The notes beneath the pieces were generated by a model that saw only the letters and a program-made list of their open reading frames with translations, was not told where the DNA came from and made no database searches. The translations under genes were made by a program, and so were the position numbers. This document shows, piece by piece, positions 47,346 to 55,904 of a stretch of 64,000 nt of DNA. Source of the stretch: Mycolicibacterium sp. HK-90 (lineage in GTDB: Bacteria; Actinomycetota; Actinomycetes; Mycobacteriales; Mycobacteriaceae); NCBI RefSeq assembly GCF_030486405.1, contig NZ_CP129613.1, positions 1,984,001 through 2,048,000 on the forward strand, read 5' to 3'. Positions within the stretch are counted from its first letter, which is position 1. Each line of letters opens with the position of its first letter.

Positions 47346-47419
47346 GCGAGCGACCGTGTCTGTACGCCGACACGCCGCATTTCGCGTACTTCCGCGGACG
47401 CTCGGCGGTCGCGAGCGAC
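47346..47419. repeat. Repeat-rich intergenic element between smpB and ssrA
   Basis: Direct copies of GCGAGCGAC (47346-47354 and 47411-47419), an inverted pair GCGACCG/CGGTCGC (47350-47356 and 47406-47412), and a short hairpin CGTGTC/GACACG (47355-47374). From memory this resembles a family of dispersed intergenic elements in fast-growing mycobacteria; that is unproven here. It may end smpB transcription. Confidence 0.5.
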
Positions 47420-47473
47420 ACGAAAACGCCTCGGAATAATGGCTTGGCGTTCGCCGTTGGTGTTCGCGTACCA

Positions 47474-47502
47474 TTGATTGTCCTGCCGAAAGTCGGTAGG
47501 GA
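47474..47502 (+). promoter_or_regulatory. ssrA: Candidate promoter of ssrA
   Basis: TTGATT (47474-47479) and TAGGGA (47497-47502) with 17 nt between them, 5 nt before the mature tmRNA 5' end. If the primary transcript is longer and cut by RNase P, the true promoter would lie further upstream. Confidence 0.4.
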
Positions 47503-47507
47503 TGCGA

Positions 47508-47873
47508 GGGGCTGATCGGTTTCGACTTCGCGCATCGAATCAAGGGAAGCGTGCCGGTGCAGGCAAGAGACCACCGTAAGCGTCGTTGCAACCAATTAAG
47601 CGCCGATTCCAATCAGCGCGACTACGCACTCGCTGCCTAAGCGACTGCGTGTCTGTCAGACCGGGAGCGCCCTCGGCCCGGACCCTGGCATCAGCTAGAG
47701 GGACCCACCCACGGGTTCGGTCGCGGGACCCGTGGGGACATCAAACAGCGACTGGGATCGTCATCTCGGCTTGTTCGCGTGACTGAGAGATCCGAGTAGA
47801 GGCACAGCGAACTGCGCACGGAGAAGCCTCGAGGACATGCCGTAGGACCCGGGTTCAATTCCCGGCAGCTCCA
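47508..47873 (+). ncRNA. ssrA: Transfer-messenger RNA
   Basis: A 366-nt tmRNA that rescues stalled ribosomes. The 5' end GGGGCTGATCGGTTTCGAC and 3' T-arm region GGACCCGGGTTCAATTCCC with AGCTCC pair as the tRNA-like domain. The resume codon GCC is at 47602 and the tag reads ADSNQRDYALAA followed by TAA (47602-47640). The terminal CCA is not encoded in full (the DNA reads ACGA after AGCTCC), so it would be added by nucleotidyltransferase. smpB is upstream. Confidence 0.97.
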
Positions 47874-47880
47874 CGACAGA

Positions 47881-47918
47881 AGGCCCAGGTCAGAGTAAAT
47901 CTCAGACCTGGGCCTTTT
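47881..47918 (+). terminator. ssrA: Intrinsic terminator of ssrA
   Basis: AGGCCCAGGTC and GACCTGGGCCT pair as an 11-bp stem, extended by a GAG/CTC pair, and are followed by TTT. Starts 8 nt after the tmRNA end. It also lies where the convergent secreted-protein gene ends, so it may work both ways. Confidence 0.85.
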
Positions 47919-47928
47919 CTGTTGCCAC

Positions 47929-48291
47929 TTAGATCACGCAGTGTGACGGGTCTGCCCCGGGCAGCGGGAAGAAGCCGATGCATTCCGGCGGGTTGGGCGG
48001 CGGCGGGGTCGGCGGAATATCCAGGGGCATGGGGTGAAAGATCCCGGTGCCCAAGTCGATCCAGCCGTACTGCCCGTTTTGTCCGCTGTACTCGTAACAG
48101 GACGACCAGTCGAAGTCGGGCCACGGCGCTTCAGCCGGCCGAGGATCCCCTGGACACCAGGTGGGCCGGGCCTGCGCGGTACCCGCCAGCGCCAAACCCG
48201 CCAGCGCCAAACCGGCCAGGCCCAAACCGGACATCACCACAGCCGTCGTCAATCCAACGATGCTCCGCTTCACGATGTGGGTGTTGTTCAT
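47929..48291 (-). CDS. Small secreted protein with repetitive signal peptide
   Basis: A 120-residue exported protein. The signal peptide (residues 1 to about 39) contains repeated LALAG units and ends near GTAQA; the mature part has four cysteines, many Pro residues (PPTPPPPNPPE) and WSSCYEYSGQNGQYGW. The ATG at 48291 has AAGGA six bases upstream. No known domain is recognised; the cysteines suggest two disulfides. Confidence 0.75.
   Translation of the reverse strand: MNNTHIVKRSIVGLTTAVVMSGLGLAGLALAGLALAGTAQARPTWCPGDPRPAEAPWPDFDWSSCYEYSGQNGQYGWIDLGTGIFHPMPLDIPPTPPPPNPPECIGFFPLPGADPSHCVI
48181..48225 (-). repeat. 15-bp minisatellite inside a signal-peptide region
   Basis: Three 15-bp units (48181, 48196, 48211). 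The first two are identical (ACCCGCCAGCGCCAA on the plus strand); the third has three changes. Copy changes would lengthen or shorten the hydrophobic core of the signal peptide by five residues without a frameshift. Confidence 0.75.
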
Positions 48292-48617
48292 GATGATTCC
48301 TTCGGTCATCGCAGCCGTGCGATCGTTTCTGGTAGCGCCATCGTCCGTCGCGTGACGACCCGCGGATGGGGTAGCGGGCTACCCCACGTTGGCGGTCGAC
48401 GCTCGGAGAAGACTGACGTATCGCGGGCCCGGGCCGGATGCCGACTCCACGGCGCACGGATACCCCGGGATCCATCCCAGAAGATGCAGGTCAGGGACGG
48501 AATCCGGGTCTGCGTACCGTTCCTGATCGTCGATCGGCGTCAACCTCGCGCGTTGCCGGCATTGTGCCGTCCATCCAGGACAAGCACATCCGTCGTAGTC
48601 ACGGGTTAGATTGAGGA
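48292..48617. other. Divergent intergenic region, secreted protein / cutinase
   Basis: 326 bp between two divergent exported-protein genes. It holds one clear inverted repeat, TGGGGTAG-CGGG-CTACCCCA (48367-48386), which fits an operator. Otherwise nothing recognisable. Confidence 0.5.
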
Positions 48618-49580
48618 ATGTTTTCTCGCCGCATAGCTAGCCCCCAGGGCAGTGCGCGGTCAGGTGGTCGCTGGGTCGGGCTTGGCGCTACTGCACTCTT
48701 CGCCGCGGGCGCGCTGGTCGTCGCCCCGGGTACACCGGTGGCTGCCGCCGCCGACTGCGCCGACGCCGAAGTCGTCTTCGCGCGCGGCACCGATGAGCCG
48801 CCCGGCATGGGCCGTGTCGGCGACGCCTTCGTCGACTCCTTACGCAAGCAGGCCGTCGGCATGGACATCGCCACCTACGCGGTGGACTACAAGGCCGGCA
48901 AGCTGCAGCTGCACGGTGGTGACGGCGCCAAAGACGCGATTTCCCACATCAAGTCCACGCTGTCCTCGTGCCCCGACACCCAGATCGTGCTCGGCGGCTA
49001 TTCGCAGGGTGCGAGCGTGATCAACATCGTGGCCGGCAACCCGCTGGGTGGCATCAAATGGGGCGATTCGCTGCCGCCCGAGTATGCCGACAACGTCGCG
49101 GCGATCACGACATTCGGCGACGTGGGTACCCGCACCAAGCAATCGATATCAATCCAGAGCGCACTGTTCGGGTCCAAGGCGATCGACTTGTGTAACCCCA
49201 TGGATCCGATCTGCCACGAGGGCCAGGGCAACGAGTGGAGCGGACACACCGAGGGGTATGTCCCGGTGTACACCACCCAGGCGGCGGCCTTCGCTGCATC
49301 CAAGCTGCTGGCCGGATCTGGCGAGACGGTGCCCGGGTACGGCCCGGCGCTGCCGGGCTATGGCCCGACGCCGGACTACGGCCAGGTGCCGGGGTACGGC
49401 CCCGCGCCCGGATACGGCCCGACGACGCCGGCTTACGGTCCGGATACCACGTTGCACGGTCCGCAGCCGTATGGCCCGCAACCGGGATATACCCCGGGTG
49501 CTCCCGGCTACGGTCCGCAGACACCCCCGACGACCACCCCGCCGTCCTCCGAAGTCGGTTTGGTTTCCGCGGTTCGCTGA
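48618..49580 (+). CDS. Secreted cutinase-family serine esterase with PGYGP tail
   Basis: A 320-residue cutinase-like esterase. Signal peptide to about residue 45; catalytic domain about 46-232 with Ser129 in GGYSQGAS, Asp196 in NPMDPIC and His210 in SGHTEGY; cysteines 47, 118, 192 and 199 fit the two family disulfides. The last 85 residues are a low-complexity tail of about ten GYGP-type repeats (PGYGP, PDYGQ, PAYGP), not part of the catalytic fold and perhaps wall-interacting. Mycobacterial members hydrolyse lipids and esters (Culp family). Confidence 0.9.
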   Translation: MFSRRIASPQGSARSGGRWVGLGATALFAAGALVVAPGTPVAAAADCADAEVVFARGTDEPPGMGRVGDAFVDSLRKQAVGMDIATYAVDYKAGKLQLHGGDGAKDAISHIKSTLSSCPDTQIVLGGYSQGASVINIVAGNPLGGIKWGDSLPPEYADNVAAITTFGDVGTRTKQSISIQSALFGSKAIDLCNPMDPICHEGQGNEWSGHTEGYVPVYTTQAAAFAASKLLAGSGETVPGYGPALPGYGPTPDYGQVPGYGPAPGYGPTTPAYGPDTTLHGPQPYGPQPGYTPGAPGYGPQTPPTTTPPSSEVGLVSAVR

Positions 49581-49679
49581 CGAACCGAGCGCTGCAGGGT
49601 GTGTTTCGGCGGAGAGATCGACCGCCGCCTGGGATCATTGGTGATCGTTCCCTGCATGTGACGAACCGGGGAGTTGATC

Positions 49680-50423
49680 ATGTTCTCCGCACAACGCGAG
49701 TTCGCCGCGTACGGCCCGTCGCACCTGGCGGTGCTCGCCCTGTTCACGACGGGCGCGGTGCTGCTGGTCGTGATCGGCCGCCGGCAGACCGAATCACAGG
49801 CCCGCGTCCTCAGCCGGGTACTGGCGGTGCTCCTCCTCGCCGCATTCATCGTCGCCCTGGCCTACAAGCTGGCCACCCCCACCCTCGACACCTCGATACC
49901 ACTGCAGCTCTGTGACATCGCGGAACTGGCGGCGGCGTATGCCCTTTGGTCCCAGCGGCATTGGGCCTTCGTGCTCACCTACTACTGGGGCCTCGTGCTG
50001 AGCTCGCAGGCGTTGATCACGCCGGATATCGGCACGCCCACCGAAGGCGCCCCGGATTTTCCGCACCATCTGTTCGTCACGTTCTTCACGTTGCACGTCC
50101 TGGTGGTGTGGGCGGCCATCTATCTCACCTGGGGTCGGGGGATGCGACCGCGGTGGCGCGACTACCGCTTGGCGGTCATCGTCACCCTCGGATGGGTGGC
50201 GTTCACCTTCGCCTTCAACGCGATCGCCGGAACCAATTACGGCTATCTGAATCGCAAGCCGCCGACCGCGTCAATCCTGGACGTATTGGGTCCATGGCCG
50301 GTGTATCTGCTGGCCGAGATCGTCATCGTCCTCATCGTGTGGGCGTTGATGACCTGGCCGTGGGAGCGGGCGCGGGCCCTGGCCGCCGGTGAGCACGCAA
50401 TCTCGCAGCGGTCACCTGACTGA
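49680..50423 (+). CDS. TIGR02206/YwaF-type integral membrane protein
   Basis: A 247-residue membrane protein with about seven hydrophobic helices, of the YwaF/TIGR02206 type. YGPSHLAVLALFTTGA near the start, QLCDIAELAAAYALW, and the conserved NAIAGTNYGYLNRKP loop are typical. The ATG at 49680 is preceded by GGGGAG. Function of the family is unknown. Confidence 0.82.
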   Translation: MFSAQREFAAYGPSHLAVLALFTTGAVLLVVIGRRQTESQARVLSRVLAVLLLAAFIVALAYKLATPTLDTSIPLQLCDIAELAAAYALWSQRHWAFVLTYYWGLVLSSQALITPDIGTPTEGAPDFPHHLFVTFFTLHVLVVWAAIYLTWGRGMRPRWRDYRLAVIVTLGWVAFTFAFNAIAGTNYGYLNRKPPTASILDVLGPWPVYLLAEIVIVLIVWALMTWPWERARALAAGEHAISQRSPD

Positions 50424-50453
50424 GCCGCCCTCACACCACCTAGCTGTGAAGAT

Positions 50454-50488
50454 GCTGTCAATCGTGGCGAAAAGCCATCATTGACAGC
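50454..50488 (+). promoter_or_regulatory. Hairpin/inverted repeat and candidate promoter before mmpL
   Basis: Arms 50454-50468 and 50474-50488 pair over 15 bp with two mismatches around GAAAA. The right arm contains TTGACA (50481-50486), and TACGTA follows 17 nt later (50504-50509), a plausible promoter for the mmpL gene. The repeat may be an operator overlapping the -35, or a terminator for the gene before it. Confidence 0.45.
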
Positions 50489-50587
50489 GACACTTTGACG
50501 GGCTACGTATATTACGCGCGACGGCGTTTTTGTATCGCTTGCGACCTGTCCCACCGGGCGACAGTGGCCTGATCGAAGGGGCGGGTT

Positions 50588-53437
50588 GTGCAGACCAAGG
50601 CAGCAGAAGCGAGCGGGGGAGCGAATGGCTCGCCCATCGCCAGGGCGATCCGGACGCTCGCGGTGCCGATCTTGCTCGGCTGGGTGGTGCTGACCGTCCT
50701 GACCAACGCTTTCGTCCCATCGCTGGAGAAGGTCGGCGAGGAGAACACGGTCGGGCTGAGCGCCAAAGACGGCCCCGCGATGATCGCGATGCAAAAGATC
50801 GGCAGCAACTTCCAGGAGTTCGACTCCGACAGCAACGCCATGGTGGTGCTGGAGGGCGAACAGCCCCTCGGCGACGACGCACACCACTACTACGACGGCA
50901 TCGTCGACAAGCTCGAGGCCGACACCGCCCACGTGCAGCACGTGGCCGATTTCTGGGGCGACCCGCTGACGGCGGCGGGTGCGCAGAGCAACGACGGCAA
51001 ATCCGCCTACGTTCAGGTCTATCTCCGCGGCAATCAGGGTGAGACGCTGGCCAACGAATCGGTTGCCGCGGTGCGGGAGATCGTCGCGCAATCGTCGCCG
51101 CCGCCCGGGGTCAGTGTCTACGTCACCGGTGGCGCCCCGCTGGTGTCGGATCAGCACCATGCCGGCGACAAGAGCGTCGCGCGGGTCACCGCCATCACGC
51201 TGGTGGTGATCGCGGTGATGCTGCTGATCGTCTACCGGTCGGTGGCCACCATGATCCTGGTGCTGCTGATGGTGTTCCTGGAGCTCGGCGCGGCCCGCGG
51301 CATCGTGGCCTTCCTGGCGCACAGCGGGATCATCGGGTTGTCGACGTTCGCCGTGAACCTGTTGACGCTGATGGTGATCGCCGCCGGTACCGACTACGCG
51401 ATCTTCGCGATCGGGCGCTATCAGGAAGCACGGGGCGCCGGCGAGGACCGAGAAACCGCCTACTACACCATGTTCCGCAGCACATCGCACGTCGTCCTCG
51501 GATCCGGCATGACGATCGCCGGAGCGATGCTGTGTCTGAGCTTCACCCGGCTGCCGTACTTCCAGACTATGGGCGTGCCGTGCGCGGTAGGCACGTTCGT
51601 CGCGGTCGTCGCCGCGCTGACGATGGGGCCGGCGGTCATCGTGATCGGCAGCCGGTTCGGACGGTTCGAACCCAAGCGCAGCATCCGGTCCCGGGGCTGG
51701 CGCCGGGTCGGCATTGCCGTCGTGCGGTGGCCCGGCCCGATCCTGGCCGCGACGCTGGGCCTGGCCCTCGTCGGCCTGCTCACCCTGCCCGGCTACAAGA
51801 CCAATTACGACCCGCGCAGATACCTACCGTCCGACCTGCCCGCCAGCGTCGGATATGCCGCGGCGGAAAGGCATTTCAGCGCCGCGCGGATGAATCCCGA
51901 GCTGCTGATGGTCGAGACCGACCGGGACCTGCGCAACCCCGCGGATTTTCTCGTCATCGATCGGATCGCCAAAGGCGTGGTCCGGGTACCCGGTGTCTCG
52001 CGGGTTCAGGCCATCACCCGGCCCAACGGCCGCCCGATCGAGCACACGTCGATTCCGTTCCTGCTGAGCCGGCAGGGGACGACGAACACGATGAACCGGA
52101 AGTACATGCAGGACCGGATGGCCGACATGCTCGTCCAGGCCGACGAGATGCAGAAGACGATCGACACCATGGAGGAGATGTCGCGGCTCACGCAGCAGAT
52201 GGCCGACACCACGCATTCCATGGTCACCAAGACCAAGACGATGACCCTCGATATCGCCGAGTTACGCGACAACATCGGCAATTTCGACGATTTCCTGCGT
52301 CCGCTGCGCAACTACTTCTACTGGGAGCCGCACTGCTACGACATCCCGTTGTGCGCGTCCCTCCGATCGATCTTCGACACCCTCGACGGGATCGACGCCC
52401 TGACCGACGACGTGCAGGAGTTGGTGCCCGACTTGGAACGGCTTGATTCGTTGATGCCGCAATTGGTCACGCTGCTGCCGCAGCAGATCGAGAGCATGCG
52501 CAAGATGAAGACGATGATGCTCACGCAGCGGGCCACACAGGCGGGGCAACAGGATCAGATGGCCGCGATGCAGGAGAATTCGACGGCCATGGGCAAGGCC
52601 TTCGACGAAGCCCGCAATGACGACACGTTCTACCTCCCGCCGGAAGCCTTCGACAACAAGGACTTCAAGCGCGGCATGAAGAACTTCATCTCGCCGGATG
52701 GAAAGTCGGTGCGGTTCATCATCAGTCATGAGGGTGATCCGGCGACCCCAGAGGGGGTCGACCATGTGGACCCGATCAAACTGGCAGCCAAGGAAGCGCT
52801 CAAGGGCACGCCCCTGGAAGGTTCCAAGATCTATCTGGCCGGCACCGCGGCCACCTACAAGGACATGCGCGACGGCTCGTTCTATGACCTGATCATCGCC
52901 GGAATCGCGGCGGTGTCACTGATTTTCATCATCATGCTGTTGATCACGCGAAGTATGGTGGCGGCGGCGGTGATCGTCGGCACGGTGCTGTTGTCGCTCG
53001 GCGCGTCATTCGGGTTGTCCGTGCTCGTCTGGCAGCACCTGCTCGGGTTGGAGCTGCACTGGATGGTGCTGGCGATGTCGGTCATCCTGCTGCTCGCGGT
53101 CGGCTCCGATTACAACCTGCTCCTTGTGTCCCGATTCAAGGAAGAGCTGTCGGGTGGACTGAAAACGGGCATCATCCGGGCCATGGCCGGAACCGGCTCG
53201 GTGGTGACCTCGGCGGGCCTGGTGTTCGCCTTCACCATGGCCTCGTTCGCGTTCAGTGACCTGAAGGTGATGGCACAGGTGGGCACGACGATCGCGCTGG
53301 GCTTGCTGTTCGACACCTTGATCGTCCGGTCGTTCATGACACCGGCGATCGCGGCGATGCTGGGTCGCTGGTTCTGGTGGCCGCAGGTCATCCAGTCGGC
53401 GGCGTCGAAGCGGCGATTGGCTGCGCTGCAGCACTAG
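50588..53437 (+). CDS. MmpL-family RND lipid/siderophore transporter
   Basis: A 949-residue RND-superfamily exporter of the MmpL4/5-like group. About 12 transmembrane helices in two sets (around 200-390 and 780-945), two extracytoplasmic domains, and a long helical insertion (about 505-680, rich in Met, Gln and Thr) as in MmpL4/5. The proton-relay motifs [14 protein letters not shown] and [15 protein letters not shown] are intact. GTG start. No mmpS partner gene is adjacent, which is unusual for this group. It exports a lipid, siderophore or drug. Confidence 0.9.
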   Translation: MQTKAAEASGGANGSPIARAIRTLAVPILLGWVVLTVLTNAFVPSLEKVGEENTVGLSAKDGPAMIAMQKIGSNFQEFDSDSNAMVVLEGEQPLGDDAHHYYDGIVDKLEADTAHVQHVADFWGDPLTAAGAQSNDGKSAYVQVYLRGNQGETLANESVAAVREIVAQSSPPPGVSVYVTGGAPLVSDQHHAGDKSVARVTAITLVVIAVMLLIVYRSVATMILVLLMVFLELGAARGIVAFLAHSGIIGLSTFAVNLLTLMVIAAGTDYAIFAIGRYQEARGAGEDRETAYYTMFRSTSHVVLGSGMTIAGAMLCLSFTRLPYFQTMGVPCAVGTFVAVVAALTMGPAVIVIGSRFGRFEPKRSIRSRGWRRVGIAVVRWPGPILAATLGLALVGLLTLPGYKTNYDPRRYLPSDLPASVGYAAAERHFSAARMNPELLMVETDRDLRNPADFLVIDRIAKGVVRVPGVSRVQAITRPNGRPIEHTSIPFLLSRQGTTNTMNRKYMQDRMADMLVQADEMQKTIDTMEEMSRLTQQMADTTHSMVTKTKTMTLDIAELRDNIGNFDDFLRPLRNYFYWEPHCYDIPLCASLRSIFDTLDGIDALTDDVQELVPDLERLDSLMPQLVTLLPQQIESMRKMKTMMLTQRATQAGQQDQMAAMQENSTAMGKAFDEARNDDTFYLPPEAFDNKDFKRGMKNFISPDGKSVRFIISHEGDPATPEGVDHVDPIKLAAKEALKGTPLEGSKIYLAGTAATYKDMRDGSFYDLIIAGIAAVSLIFIIMLLITRSMVAAAVIVGTVLLSLGASFGLSVLVWQHLLGLELHWMVLAMSVILLLAVGSDYNLLLVSRFKEELSGGLKTGIIRAMAGTGSVVTSAGLVFAFTMASFAFSDLKVMAQVGTTIALGLLFDTLIVRSFMTPAIAAMLGRWFWWPQVIQSAASKRRLAALQH

Positions 53438-53476
53438 TGCGCCTGCACACCGTGGGGAAAAGCGGTGACAAACAAA

Positions 53477-53515
53477 TCTGCCCACGTGTGAGCAGAACGC
53501 TCACACGTGGGCAGA
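53477..53515. terminator. Bidirectional hairpin terminator
   Basis: TCTGCCCACGTGTGAGC and its exact complement form a 17-bp perfect stem around AGAAC. It sits between the mmpL gene and a convergent small gene, 39 nt past the mmpL stop. Confidence 0.85.
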
Positions 53516-53524
53516 ATCGTCTAC

Positions 53525-53623
53525 CTACTTCTTGTTGCCTCCAGGCCGCGGAGGTGGCGGCGGCTTGGCCTTGGTGGTGGGCTCGAACTTGCCGCCCTTT
53601 TTCGGATCGAATGTTCCGGCCAT
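53525..53623 (-). CDS. 32-residue small protein, Lys/Pro-rich
   Basis: A short open frame encoding MAGTFDPKKGGKF followed by a Lys-Thr linker, a PPPPPRPGG run and Lys-Lys at the end. GAGAGGG lies six bases upstream of the ATG, and the gene has its own hairpin terminator shared with mmpL, so it looks genuine despite its size. No function or domain known to me. Confidence 0.6.
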   Translation of the reverse strand: MAGTFDPKKGGKFEPTTKAKPPPPPRPGGNKK

Positions 53624-53793
53624 GGTGATCCCTCTCGTTCGTTTCGATAGTTCCACCAAGACCCACCGTAGCGAGGAATGCGTGACCGCGCAGCAAACAG
53701 AGCGCCGACGCGACACTCCGCGTCGGTTGCGACACGGTCACAGGACGATACCTATCAGTACATCACTGGCCACATTGGCAACATTGATCACTA

Positions 53794-53818
53794 ACGTCAC
53801 TTGAGCGAATGGTGACGT
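53794..53818. promoter_or_regulatory. Inverted repeat upstream of DUF4185 gene
   Basis: ACGTCAC and GTGACGT, perfect 7-bp arms with an 11-nt gap, 34 bp upstream of the ATG at 53852. The arms lie one helical turn and a half apart, which fits a dimeric regulator. No further support. Confidence 0.35.
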
Positions 53819-53851
53819 CGTGTCGACGTCCCTGTATTGGGAAGGTGTGAC

Positions 53852-55291
53852 ATGTCGCGACGTCCTCGCGGTGCTTCGACGATGGCCACGGCGGCCGCAA
53901 TCGGGCTCGTCGTCGCCGTCGGCGTGGCGCCCCCGGCCTCTGCCGAACCCTGTGAAGGTGCGGCCGCGGCCGCACAACCCCTGGCGCATCAGGCTTTCCA
54001 GATTCCCAACCCATCCAAGCTGGCCCCGCTCAACCGGCCCATCGGACACAAACCCGTGGGGGCCAACGATCAGGCTCCGTTGCCTCGGCTCGGGCAGCTG
54101 CCGTTGGCCATCCTGAAGGCGCTGATCCCGAACAGCGGGCAGGTCAGGCAACGCGCAGCGGTGGTGCCGGCACCCAATCCCGGTGGTGCCCAACCTGCCC
54201 CGAACGCCGCCCAGCCGGCCCCGGTCCCCGCGGCGCCGCAACCCGCCCCGGCTCCGGCGGCCCAGCCGGCCCCGGGGGCGCCGCCCGGAACGTCGATCGT
54301 CGGCTGGGTGACCGGTCCCGACAGCCCCAACCAGACGATCCAGCGGTTCGCGATCACCGGGACCGACCTCGGAATCATGTGGGACAACGGCGATCCGGTG
54401 AACCGCCAGGTGCTGATGGCCTTCGGTGACACCAACGGATACTGCGGCATTCCAGGCAAGCAGTGGCGGTACAACGCGCTGTTCCGCAGTACGGACGGAT
54501 CGCTGTCGCGGACCGTCGCCGTGCCCGACGGCGTGGTCGCCAACCGGTATTCGGGTTCTCCGGTGTGGCGCCAGGGCATCTCCAAACAGATCATCAACAG
54601 CATCGGACGGGCCCCGGAGGAGACGGGCATCATCCCGACCGCGGGCATCGCCGTCGGGCGCAACCAGTATCTGAATTTCATGTCGATCCGGAACTGGGAC
54701 AGCCCAGGGGCGTGGTCCACGAATTTCTCGGCGATCGCGATGTCGCCGGACAACGGTGAGAACTGGGGTGTCTACCCGGGCACTATCCGTACCCCCGGTG
54801 GGGGCAATGAGAACTTCCAGATGGGTGCGTTCCTCAAGCCCGGCCCCGGCGATCCGTACATCTACTCGTTCGGCACGCCGAACGGGCGGGGCGGATCGGC
54901 CTACCTCGCGCGGGTGGCTCCTGGCCTGATCCCGGATCTCACCAAATACGAGTACTGGAACGCCGACAACAATGCCTGGGTCCCGGGCAATCCGGCCGCT
55001 GCGACGCCGGTGATCCCGGGCCCGGTGAGCGAAATGTCGGCTCAGTACAACACGTATCTCAAGCAGTACCTCGTGCTCTACGGCAACGGGGCCAACGATG
55101 TGGTGATGCGTACCGCGCCCGCGCCGCAGGGGCCGTGGGGGCCCGAGCAGTTGATCGCGCCGTCGTCGCAGATCCCCGGTGGGATCTATGCGCCGTATCT
55201 GCACCCGTGGTCGACGGGCAAGGAGCTGTACTACAACCTGTCGCTGTGGTCGGCCTACAACGTCATGCTGATGAAGACGGTCCTGCCGTAA
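53852..55291 (+). CDS. Secreted DUF4185-domain protein with Pro/Ala linker
   Basis: A 479-residue exported protein. Signal peptide to about residue 31 (ends PASA before EPC), a proline/alanine-rich low-complexity linker around residues 100-145 (repeated QPAP units), then a DUF4185 domain of about 330 residues that looks like a five-bladed propeller: FAITGTDLGIMWDNG, MAFGDTNGYCG, SIRNWDSPGAWSTNFSAIAMS and the C-terminal YNLSLWSAYNVML. The domain resembles glycosidase-like propellers; activity is unknown. Its 3' end overlaps the convergent TetR gene by 29 nt. Confidence 0.85.
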   Translation: MSRRPRGASTMATAAAIGLVVAVGVAPPASAEPCEGAAAAAQPLAHQAFQIPNPSKLAPLNRPIGHKPVGANDQAPLPRLGQLPLAILKALIPNSGQVRQRAAVVPAPNPGGAQPAPNAAQPAPVPAAPQPAPAPAAQPAPGAPPGTSIVGWVTGPDSPNQTIQRFAITGTDLGIMWDNGDPVNRQVLMAFGDTNGYCGIPGKQWRYNALFRSTDGSLSRTVAVPDGVVANRYSGSPVWRQGISKQIINSIGRAPEETGIIPTAGIAVGRNQYLNFMSIRNWDSPGAWSTNFSAIAMSPDNGENWGVYPGTIRTPGGGNENFQMGAFLKPGPGDPYIYSFGTPNGRGGSAYLARVAPGLIPDLTKYEYWNADNNAWVPGNPAAATPVIPGPVSEMSAQYNTYLKQYLVLYGNGANDVVMRTAPAPQGPWGPEQLIAPSSQIPGGIYAPYLHPWSTGKELYYNLSLWSAYNVMLMKTVLP

Positions 55292-55904
55292 CCTGAGCCA
55301 GCGGGGCCAGCAGGGCATCGAGCCCGTACTCGAATACCGCGTCGTAGTCGGTGGGGGACTGCAGCGCGGCGACGAGCGCCTGGTCCGGCCAGTCGGCGGT
55401 CCACAGCGAGGGGTCTTCTTCCTGGTGCCGGGGGCCGCGCACCGCCGAAAACTGCATCACCGCAGACGAGATCACGTGCACCTGCACGGCGCGCAGAACC
55501 AGAGCGGCGCGGGTTCCGGTGACGCCCAGCTCGGCCAGTTCGGCCGCCAGCCGTTGCTGGACCGGCAGGAACAAGGTCGGGGTCCGGTCCCGCTCGTGGG
55601 CGATCGCCAAGAGGTGCTGTCGGCGAATGAGCAGGCTGCGTTGGTTGCGGGCCAGGGCCGCAATCCGATTCACCGGCCCGTGCCCCGTCATGGGCAGTCC
55701 GGCCATCTCGGTCAGCAGCCGGTCGACCAGGCTGTCGAAGAGCGCGTCGCGTCCGCCGACATGCCAGTAGATGGAGGTGACGGCCACGCCGATGCGCTCG
55801 GCCAGTGCCCGCATCGAGAACGCGTCCACCCCATCGGATTCGATGAGGACCGCCGCCGTGTCGAGGACGACATCGGCATCGATCGCCTTGGTTTTCGGAC
55901 TCAT
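55263..55904 (-). CDS. TetR-family regulator
   Basis: A 213-residue regulator with TetR-type helix-turn-helix at residues about 24-55 (FSMRALAERIGVAVTSIYWHVGGRDAL) and a TetR_C-like helical domain. The ATG overlaps the Rieske oxygenase stop as ATGA, so both genes are one transcript. The TGTAAC/GTTACA palindrome upstream of the oxygenase is the obvious candidate operator. Confidence 0.9.
   Translation of the reverse strand: MSPKTKAIDADVVLDTAAVLIESDGVDAFSMRALAERIGVAVTSIYWHVGGRDALFDSLVDRLLTEMAGLPMTGHGPVNRIAALARNQRSLLIRRQHLLAIAHERDRTPTLFLPVQQRLAAELAELGVTGTRAALVLRAVQVHVISSAVMQFSAVRGPRHQEEDPSLWTADWPDQALVAALQSPTDYDAVFEYGLDALLAPLAQVTAGPSSSA

Noticed and set aside
47820-47876. A separate tRNA gene at a GGTTCAATTCC T-arm
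   Set aside because: This T-arm is the 3' end of the tmRNA; no anticodon arm of normal spacing precedes it.
49320-49510. CRISPR-like or satellite DNA
   Set aside because: The periodicity is three-base and codes for PGYGP repeats of the cutinase tail; there are no spacers.
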